A DNA stretch of 10,988 nt from positions 1 to 10,988 of the forward strand of contig JBBRSL010000032.1 in the NCBI GenBank assembly GCA_038245435.1. The letters run 5' to 3'. The translations under genes and the position numbers were made by a program. The stretch comes from JBBRSL01 sp038245435 (GTDB lineage Bacteria; Patescibacteriota; Saccharimonadia; Saccharimonadales; CAIOMD01). Of this stretch, positions 6,548 through 10,988 are shown piece after piece (within the stretch, counting starts at the first letter, position 1; every line of letters starts with the position of its first letter). The notes below the pieces were generated by a model. It did no database searches. It had not been told where the DNA came from and saw only the letters and a list, made by a program, of their open reading frames with translations.

Positions 6548-6576
6548 ACAATACAACCTAATTATAAAAAAGTCAA
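6548..6576 (-). promoter_or_regulatory. Candidate promoter of the orphan gene (TTGACT, 17 bases, TATTGT)
   Basis: On the minus strand TTGACT (6576-6571) and TATTGT (6553-6548) are 17 bases apart; a second -10-like TATAAT overlaps at 6566-6561. Either gives a leader of about 50-65 bases containing TTGGC-N4-GCCAA (6535-6522), a small palindrome that could be an operator or leader hairpin. A TACAAT at 6509-6504 is unlikely because its transcript would begin inside the Shine-Dalgarno. It diverges from the pheS promoter. Confidence 0.4.
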
Positions 6577-6605
6577 TAGGGGTAGCGCCAGAGGTGCGAA
6601 AGCCG

Positions 6606-6611
6606 TATAAT
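6606..6611 (+). promoter_or_regulatory. -10 box (TATAAT) of pheST
   Basis: A perfect TATAAT ends 11 bases before the pheS ATG, placing the predicted transcript start about 4-5 bases before the codon. The leader is too short for a T-box or an attenuator, which often regulate pheST elsewhere. The -35 region is weak. Confidence 0.6.
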
Positions 6612-6622
6612 TCTAGCTAATT

Positions 6623-7651
6623 ATGGCTTATACAATTCCTGATATTGCTGCTGCAGCAGAAACGCTAAAAACTGAGTTCGCGGCGCTCGAAGATAAAAAG
6701 GCAATCTTACGATCTCAAGTGATGCGTGAGTTATTTGGCAAAATTAAAGATGCTGCTCCAGATGATCGTAAAACTTTTGGCTCTGAACTTAATCAGCTAA
6801 AAGATGAAATCGCCAAATGGGTAACGGCTGCAACGGAAGTAGAAGAGCAAAAAGAACCTATTGATGTGACGGCGCCTTTTGATGTCAATGTGCCTGCTGG
6901 TAAAAAACCGACACTAATGAGCGCCGAAACTGGCACTATACATCCGCTCATGCAAGAAATGGATAAAATTCTCGATATTTTATACGGTATGGGTTTTAGT
7001 AGTGTTGAATCAAGGCAAGTCGACGATGATTATCATATGTTCGAAAGCCTTAATTTCCCCGATGGCCACCCAGCGCGGGATGATTATGATACTTTTATGA
7101 CCACAAATGGTCTTATAGCCCCAGCCCATACCAGCACCATGCAAAACCGCGCACTTAAAGCTAATAAGCACAAACTTGAAGCTGGCGAGGCTATTGCTTT
7201 TGCAATACCTGGCCGAGTATTTCGTAACGAAGATCTCGATGTCACCCATGAGCATACATTTTATCAGTTAGAAGGTGTATATGTAGATAAGGGTGTTAAT
7301 GTAGGCAACCTTATCGCCACACTTAAGGCATTTATGAGCGAATATTTTGGGCAGGATTTAAAAGCCAAGATTCAACCGTTTTATTTCCCGTTTACTGAAC
7401 CAAGTTTTGAGTTTGCTATTGAGCGCCCCCTAGCCCTTAAAAAAGGTGATACAGAGGCTGACCAGTGGCTTGAGCTACTGGGTTGTGGCATGATACACCC
7501 CAATGTTTTACGTGCGGCCGACATTGATCCAGATGTCTATACGGGTTTTGCGTGGGGCGGTGGTATCGAGCGTTTAGTGCTTATGAAATATGGAATTGAA
7601 GATATTCGTCACTTTGAAAGTGCAAAATTAGAATTCTTGAGGAAGTTTTAA
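6623..7651 (+). CDS. pheS: Phenylalanyl-tRNA synthetase alpha subunit
   Basis: Catalytic alpha subunit of the alpha2beta2 enzyme that charges tRNA-Phe with phenylalanine. Its 342 residues are the normal bacterial length. Residues about 5-75 form the N-terminal coiled coil that contacts tRNA; the class II catalytic domain follows from about 100. Visible landmarks are the F-P-D-G-H-P-A-R-D block (145-153) and H-T-S-T-M-Q (169-174). Motif 2 is P-G-R-V-F-R-N-E-D-L-D-V-T-H (196-209), followed by F-Y-Q-L-E-G (213-218). F-Y-F-P-F-T-E-P-S-F-E (253-263) forms part of the amino acid pocket, and motif 3 is G-G-G-I-E-R-L-V-L (312-320). All key elements are present. The ATG is supported by the TATAAT box. 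The stop TAA is one base before pheT, so the two subunits are co-transcribed. Confidence 0.98.
   Translation: MAYTIPDIAAAAETLKTEFAALEDKKAILRSQVMRELFGKIKDAAPDDRKTFGSELNQLKDEIAKWVTAATEVEEQKEPIDVTAPFDVNVPAGKKPTLMSAETGTIHPLMQEMDKILDILYGMGFSSVESRQVDDDYHMFESLNFPDGHPARDDYDTFMTTNGLIAPAHTSTMQNRALKANKHKLEAGEAIAFAIPGRVFRNEDLDVTHEHTFYQLEGVYVDKGVNVGNLIATLKAFMSEYFGQDLKAKIQPFYFPFTEPSFEFAIERPLALKKGDTEADQWLELLGCGMIHPNVLRAADIDPDVYTGFAWGGGIERLVLMKYGIEDIRHFESAKLEFLRKF
7639..7643 (+). promoter_or_regulatory. Shine-Dalgarno (GAGGA) of pheT inside the end of pheS
   Basis: GAGGA in the last codons of pheS is 9 bases before the pheT ATG. The second gene of the operon thus uses a Shine-Dalgarno while the first does not. 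Confidence 0.65.
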
Positions 7652-7652
7652 T

Positions 7653-10187
7653 ATGAAAGTTAGTCTTAATATTGCCCAGCAGTATGCTGGCGATGCACAG
7701 TTAATGCCAAACGGTGCCGATGCCTTAATCGCGGCGATTGGCGCTCAGCTTGGTGCAATCGAAGCTATTGAATATTTTGCCCCAAAATACGAAGGTATTG
7801 TTGTTGTAAGGGTTGTGGATTGTGAGAAACATTCAAACGCTGACAAATTAAACGTATGCAAAGTTGATGACGGGGGTGTGGTCGAACATGCTCAGCGTGA
7901 CGAACAGGGACTTGTGCAGGTCGTGTGTGGTGCGCCAAATGTAAGAGCTGGCCTATTGGTTGCCTGGATACCACCCAAAGCGACAGTACCAACAACGCAC
8001 GGTACGAGTGAGCCTTTTGTCCTTGATGCTCGTGAACTGCGCGGAGTTGTGAGCAACGGCATGCTGGCAAGCGCAAGCGAGCTTGGTTTGAGCGATGATC
8101 ATGATGGACTACTTGAAATCGATCCAACAACAGATGTGGATGGTGACAAGCCTCAGCCAGGAATGCAATTTAAAAAATTGTATGGCTTAGACGACATTGT
8201 TATTGATTTAGAAAACAAAATGTTTACGCATCGCCCAGATTGTTTTGGTGTACTTGGTGTTGCGCGCGAATTTGCGGGTATCCAAAATCAAGCTTTTAAA
8301 AGCCCTGACTGGTATACCCAAAAACCTGAATTTGAAGCTCCAAAAGGCGAAATATTGCCATTACAGGTAACGATTGAAGATAAAAAGAATGTTCCTCGGC
8401 TTATGGCAGTCGCGATGAGCGGGCTTAAGAATGGCCATAGCCCAGCCTGGATGCAGGCAGCGCTTACCCGTATGGGCATTCGGCCAATCAGTGCCATTGT
8501 TGATACTACGAACTTTATTATGCAGCTTACGGGCCAGCCACTCCATGCTTATGATTACGATAAGCTCTCGAGCGTTAGCGGCAATGTGCCAACGTTACTC
8601 GCGCGTAGTGCAAATGACAATGAGAAAATTACGTTACTTAGCGGCAAAGAACTCACTCTTAGCAGTGAAGCGGTCGTAATAGCGACCGATAAAGACCCGA
8701 TTGGACTTGCCGGCATTATGGGTGGCGGCAATACCGAAGTTGATGAGCAAACTACTCGCATCGTAGTTGAAGTTGCCAGTTTTGATATGTATAACATTCG
8801 TCGAAGCTGCATGAAATATGGTGTATTTAGTGATGCGGCGACACGATTCAATAAAGGGCAGAGCGCTTTGCAGAATGACCGTGTGCTTAAACTTGCCATG
8901 GATATGCTCGCTGAAATGTGTGGCGCCAGTGCTGCGAGCCAAGTATTTGATGTTCAACACGAAGTTAAGGTTTTCGCGCCTGTTACGGTGAGCGCTGAGT
9001 TTATTAATGTGCGACTGGGTAGTAGTTTAACAGCCGATGAGATAGCCGCGATACTGAACCGCACTGAACTCAAGAGTACCATAAACGGTGATTCTATTAC
9101 TGTTGAACCACCTTTTTGGCGAACTGACCTTGAGCTAGCCGAAGATGTTGTTGAAGAAGTCGGCCGATTATACGGTTACGATAAACTACCCGTTGCGCTA
9201 CCACGTCGTTCTACCAAGGCTGGCTCAAAAGACGCTGGGCTTGTTGTAAAAGCACGAATTAGAACCTTATTGAGTAGTGCCGGTGCGAATGAAATCCTTA
9301 CTTACAATTTTGTACATGGTAATTTGCTCGATACTTTTGGGCAGCAACGTGATAAGGCCCTGCAGCTCAGTAATGCGTTGAGCCCAGATTTGCAGTACTA
9401 CCGCATGACGTTATTGCCGAATGTGCTCGACAAGGTGCACGCGAACATCAAAGCTGGTTTTAGTGAGTTTGCACTATTTGAAATGGGCAAAACCCACAAT
9501 AATTTTGACTTAGATGAGACTGATTTTAACTTACCGAAAGAATCTAACTTTTTGGCGTTTATCTATGCTGCAGATGCAAAAACAGCTAAGCATAAAAGTG
9601 GCGCAGCGTATTTTGAGGCGCAAAAGTATCTTGAATTTCTGCTCAAAAAACTTGGCGTGACCTATAATCTCAAATCGATTGAGGGCGAACTGCCTGATTC
9701 CCCAGTCACGAAGCCCTATGACCCTAAAAGATCAGCCTATGTTCTAGACGAAAATGGCAATATTTTGGGTATGATTGGCGAGTTTCGATCTACTGTCAGC
9801 AAAAAACTCAAGTTACCTGAATATATTGCGGGCTTCGAGCTCGATACGGATGAGCTATCAACGAGCGCAGATAAAGTCGCTTACGAGCCAAGCTCAAAGT
9901 TCCCAAAAATTGAACAAGATGTATCACTCAAAATTCCAGCCGATATTAGTTTTGACTCGCTAAGTACATGCTTACGAGAAGCGCTGATTGAAAAGAAGCC
10001 CAAAGGCACACTTGCGAGCTTTAAGCCGCTTGATATTTATCAAGTCGAAGGCGAGGAAACAAAAAACGTGAGCTTTCGACTAACGATATCGAGCCAAGAG
10101 CGGACGCTTAAAAGTAGTGAAGTGAACAGCTTGCTTGATGCCGTAGCCGAATCCGCAGCGAAAACCTTCGGCGCAGTTCGCATCTAA
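7653..10187 (+). CDS. pheT: Phenylalanyl-tRNA synthetase beta subunit
   Basis: Beta subunit of phenylalanyl-tRNA synthetase, 844 residues (E. coli about 795). The domain order is standard. The OB-fold tRNA-binding domain covers about 45-155, with the H-S-N-A-D-K-L-N-V-C-K-V motif (60-71) and V-C-G-A-P-N-V (91-97). The B3/B4 editing domain covers about 245-410, with G-I-M-G-G-G-N-T-E-V (354-363) and V-F-S-D-A-A-T-R-F-N-K-G (391-402). The B5 domain is about 440-515, ending in E-D-V-V-E-E-V-G-R-L-Y-G-Y-D (497-510). The catalytic-like core is about 530-735, with Y-Y-R-M-T-L-L-P-N (582-590). A C-terminal anticodon-binding (FDX-ACB) domain, about 745-844, starts P-K-I-E-Q-D-V. It hydrolyses mischarged tyrosine and binds tRNA. 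The gene follows pheS by one base. No intrinsic terminator is evident after the stop TAA. Confidence 0.98.
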   Translation: MKVSLNIAQQYAGDAQLMPNGADALIAAIGAQLGAIEAIEYFAPKYEGIVVVRVVDCEKHSNADKLNVCKVDDGGVVEHAQRDEQGLVQVVCGAPNVRAGLLVAWIPPKATVPTTHGTSEPFVLDARELRGVVSNGMLASASELGLSDDHDGLLEIDPTTDVDGDKPQPGMQFKKLYGLDDIVIDLENKMFTHRPDCFGVLGVAREFAGIQNQAFKSPDWYTQKPEFEAPKGEILPLQVTIEDKKNVPRLMAVAMSGLKNGHSPAWMQAALTRMGIRPISAIVDTTNFIMQLTGQPLHAYDYDKLSSVSGNVPTLLARSANDNEKITLLSGKELTLSSEAVVIATDKDPIGLAGIMGGGNTEVDEQTTRIVVEVASFDMYNIRRSCMKYGVFSDAATRFNKGQSALQNDRVLKLAMDMLAEMCGASAASQVFDVQHEVKVFAPVTVSAEFINVRLGSSLTADEIAAILNRTELKSTINGDSITVEPPFWRTDLELAEDVVEEVGRLYGYDKLPVALPRRSTKAGSKDAGLVVKARIRTLLSSAGANEILTYNFVHGNLLDTFGQQRDKALQLSNALSPDLQYYRMTLLPNVLDKVHANIKAGFSEFALFEMGKTHNNFDLDETDFNLPKESNFLAFIYAADAKTAKHKSGAAYFEAQKYLEFLLKKLGVTYNLKSIEGELPDSPVTKPYDPKRSAYVLDENGNILGMIGEFRSTVSKKLKLPEYIAGFELDTDELSTSADKVAYEPSSKFPKIEQDVSLKIPADISFDSLSTCLREALIEKKPKGTLASFKPLDIYQVEGEETKNVSFRLTISSQERTLKSSEVNSLLDAVAESAAKTFGAVRI

Positions 10188-10201
10188 CTTCGTATAAACA
10201 G

Positions 10202-10230
10202 TTGCATTAGTTACTTAAACGTGGTATAGT
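10202..10230 (+). promoter_or_regulatory. Candidate promoter 1 of the right-end region (TTGCAT, 17 bases, TATAGT)
   Basis: TTGCAT (10202-10207) and TATAGT (10225-10230) have the ideal 17-base spacing. It begins 15 bases after pheT and would start a transcript near 10237. A GAGGTG (10251-10256) lies in that transcript, but no convincing gene follows it. Confidence 0.5.
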
Positions 10231-10263
10231 TTTTGCCGTTGCCCTTTTTTGAGGTGACGTACT

Positions 10264-10292
10264 TTGACAGGTGTTGATACATACAATATAAG
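10264..10292 (+). promoter_or_regulatory. Candidate promoter 2 (TTGACA, 17 bases, TATAAG) upstream of hairpin and tRNA
   Basis: A perfect -35 TTGACA (10264-10269) and TATAAG (10287-10292, 5 of 6) are separated by 17 bases. The predicted start is near 10299, ahead of the long hairpin and the tRNA gene, so this is the best promoter for the tRNA. Confidence 0.6.
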
Positions 10293-10309
10293 CCTCAGTA
10301 ATAATCGTT

Positions 10310-10360
10310 GTAGGCAGCGTTATAAGTGCAGAATAATTGTGCATTTATAGAGCTGCCTAC
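10310..10360 (+). other. Long stem-loop in the tRNA leader
   Basis: GTAGGCAGC (10310-10318) pairs with GCTGCCTAC (10352-10360). After a 2x2 internal loop, TATAAGTGCA (10321-10330) pairs with TGCATTTATA (10340-10349) with one G-T wobble, leaving a 9-base loop. There are nineteen pairs in 51 bases and no T-tract, so it is not an ordinary terminator. It could be a processing signal or a recombination site. A palindrome GAGGCGCCTC (10373-10382) separates it from the tRNA. Confidence 0.6.
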
Positions 10361-10384
10361 CATTTACTTATGGAGGCGCCTCTG

Positions 10385-10458
10385 GGGTCTGTAGCTCAGA
10401 TGTGTAGAGCGCTTGGTTCACAGCCAAGAGGCCGTTGGTTCACAGCCAGCCAGACCCG
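10385..10458 (+). tRNA. tRNA-Val (anticodon CAC), degenerate or atypical
   Basis: The cloverleaf closes fully: acceptor GGGTCTG/CAGACCC (7 perfect pairs), D stem GCTC/GAGC, anticodon stem CTTGG/CCAAG with loop TTCACAG, and T stem GTTGG/CCAGC. The anticodon CAC (10419-10421) reads valine GUG. Oddities are several. The D loop AGATGTGTA lacks the invariant G18-G19 pair (T at 19). The T loop is TTCACAG, so A58 is C and position 60 is G, breaking the usual elbow contacts. The discriminator is G rather than the usual A of valine tRNAs. The 14-mer TTGGTTCACAGCCA occurs in both the anticodon arm and the T arm. No CCA is encoded (G then CG follow). It may be a pseudo-tRNA, an element-borne copy, or carry assembly errors. 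Confidence 0.75.
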
Positions 10459-10654
10459 CGCGAGAAACGTCATCCGGTTTTGTGTACCAAAATTCACAGG
10501 ACTGTTCGGATGACATCTTTGGTAGTTTGTTCCCCCGACGAACAACCAAATTTGCCGTGAAATCGGTGTTTCTCGACCAGCCATCACGAGGATAAGAGTG
10601 AGGCGCGAAGCGAAACGCCGAGGGGGCGTTCACCGCTGAAAGCGCTGCGCACCA
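10459..10654 (+). other. Hairpin-rich non-coding stretch after the tRNA
   Basis: I see no credible protein gene. CGAGAAAC (10461-10468) pairs with GTTTCTCG (10568-10575), enclosing two further stems. One is GTCATCCG/CGGATGAC (10469-10476 with 10507-10514), stacked directly on the first helix; the other is a long irregular hairpin with TTTGG/CCAAA and TTGTTC/GAACAA around 10518-10550. A three-way-junction-like RNA is therefore drawable at 10461-10575. From about 10600 the sequence becomes GC-rich with small GGCG/CGCC and GCG-type stems. It could be a structured RNA, or a leader for the small genes downstream. Confidence 0.4.
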
Positions 10655-10692
10655 CCAGTCGAGCGGAGCCCTTTGTGGCTCCGCTCGACTGG
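10655..10692. repeat. Perfect 16-bp inverted repeat
   Basis: CCAGTCGAGCGGAGCC (10655-10670) is the exact reverse complement of 10677-10692, with a 6-base spacer. The stem is GC-rich and very stable, but no T-run follows, so a classic intrinsic terminator is unlikely on either strand. It sits 35 bases before the Shine-Dalgarno of the next small gene. Confidence 0.85.
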
Positions 10693-10727
10693 CCAAGACT
10701 CCGTGTAATTCCGCTCCAACACCTTTT

Positions 10728-10733
10728 AGGAGG
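10728..10733 (+). promoter_or_regulatory. Shine-Dalgarno (AGGAGG) of the small charged protein
   Basis: A perfect AGGAGG (followed by TG) lies 8 bases before the GTG at 10742. It excludes the in-frame GTG at 10733, which overlaps the site itself. Confidence 0.8.
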
Positions 10734-10741
10734 TGAATAAA

Positions 10742-10918
10742 GTGGGTATCTTTGGTACGAATCAGAGTGCTGCAGCTGAGCGTGAGGCTTCTGAGCGTGA
10801 GGTTGCGGCCAAGCGACTCGATGATGCCAAGCGCGCGACTTCGAGCCCAGCTGCACAGCGAGAGCTTCGCAGCGCCAAGGACGCGGCCTCTGCAGTCGAC
10901 AAGAAGTACAAGAGGTAG
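10742..10918 (+). CDS. Small Ala/Lys/Arg-rich helical protein, unknown function
   Basis: Function not recognised. The product has 58 residues and starts M-G-I-F-G-T-N-Q-S-A-A-A-E-R-E. It is almost entirely charged residues and alanine, with a pattern suggesting one or two long amphipathic helices, ends K-K-Y-K-R, and has no membrane segment or cysteine. The GTG start is set by the AGGAGG site. Codons favour G or C in the third position (GCC, AAG, CGC, GAC), unlike pheT. Its M-G-I-F-G-T start loosely recalls the M-G-L-L-S-R-L-F-G-T of the orphan at 6119-6490; with so few residues this may be chance. A second start follows 5 bases after its stop, suggesting a small operon of accessory genes. 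Confidence 0.65.
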   Translation: MGIFGTNQSAAAEREASEREVAAKRLDDAKRATSSPAAQRELRSAKDAASAVDKKYKR

Positions 10919-10923
10919 GCCAT

Positions 10924-10988
10924 ATGGTCGACCAGTACCGTTCTAAAGTAGGGCGGGGGAAAATACTTGTGGCGAGCTACGGCTTACC
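10924..10988 (+). CDS. Start of a further gene, cut by the window edge
   Basis: An ATG at 10924, preceded by a weak purine-rich AGGTAGG (10913-10919), opens a frame that stays open to the right edge. The 21 visible residues start M-V-D-Q-Y-R-S-K-V-G and include G-R-G-K-I-L-V-A-S-Y-G. It begins 5 bases after the preceding stop and shares its GC-rich character. Too short to assign. Confidence 0.4.
   Translation, partial: MVDQYRSKVGRGKILVASYGL

Noticed and set aside
10264..10350. Small frame of 28 residues from a TTG at 10264, preceded by GAGGTG (10251-10256)
   Set aside because: The TTG is part of a perfect TTGACA -35 box with a -10 box 17 bases on, and the 3' half of the frame is the long hairpin, so a promoter plus structure explains the sequence better. 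Not excluded as a leader peptide.
10310..10360. Integron attC site
   Set aside because: The conserved RYYYAAC and GTTRRRY end boxes are not in the right places and there is no cassette array.
10461..10514. Hammerhead-like motif (GAAAC near GTC, and CGGATGA)
   Set aside because: The CTGATGA core is not present and the required three-stem arrangement cannot be drawn.
10396..10856. Several overlapping frames of 60-92 residues on both strands across the tRNA and hairpin region
   Set aside because: They run through the tRNA and perfect inverted repeats, lack ribosome sites, and have low-complexity compositions typical of shadow frames in structured GC-rich DNA.
1..10988. CRISPR array, insertion sequence or transposase
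   Set aside because: No regularly spaced repeats and no transposase-like frame were seen.

Overview
The window reads like chromosomal DNA of a small-genome bacterium, most plausibly a candidate phyla radiation lineage such as Saccharibacteria (TM7). This is inferred from the dense housekeeping layout, the moderate GC content, the actinobacterial-like membrane protein at the left edge, and a mixed start-signal system in which several genes start only 7-11 bases after a -10 box. It is not proven from sequence alone. The standard genetic code fits all genes.

Layout, left to right. Positions 3-2410 hold two co-directional membrane-protein genes: an unrecognised coiled-coil/multi-TM protein and an AI-2E/PerM-family transporter. 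A short intergenic unit follows (promoter, two small hairpins, intrinsic terminator). Next is rmuC (+), which converges with a GH63-type glycoside hydrolase gene (-); their stop codons overlap. Positions 4980-5490 encode no protein but contain a run of strong hairpins ending in an intrinsic terminator on the + strand, a candidate structured RNA of a family I cannot name. yajQ (-) follows. A 75-base near-perfect inverted repeat then lies downstream of a small GC-richer orphan gene (-) that has a strong Shine-Dalgarno. pheS-pheT (+), encoding both subunits of phenylalanyl-tRNA synthetase, occupy 6623-10187. The right end (10188-10988) is different: two promoters, a long hairpin, a tRNA-Val(CAC) gene with abnormal D and T loops, more than 200 bases of hairpin-rich non-coding DNA, and then two small GC-rich open frames, one with a perfect Shine-Dalgarno.

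Functionally the core is translation (pheST), DNA maintenance (rmuC), a nucleotide-binding protein (yajQ), membrane transport and sugar-conjugate hydrolysis. The two most interesting places are the unassigned structured RNA at about 5035-5484 and the tRNA-linked compositional boundary at about 10385-10740. The latter may be the edge of a mobile or accessory element. A second recurrent signal is regulatory: first genes of transcripts appear leaderless, while internal and orphan genes use Shine-Dalgarno sites.
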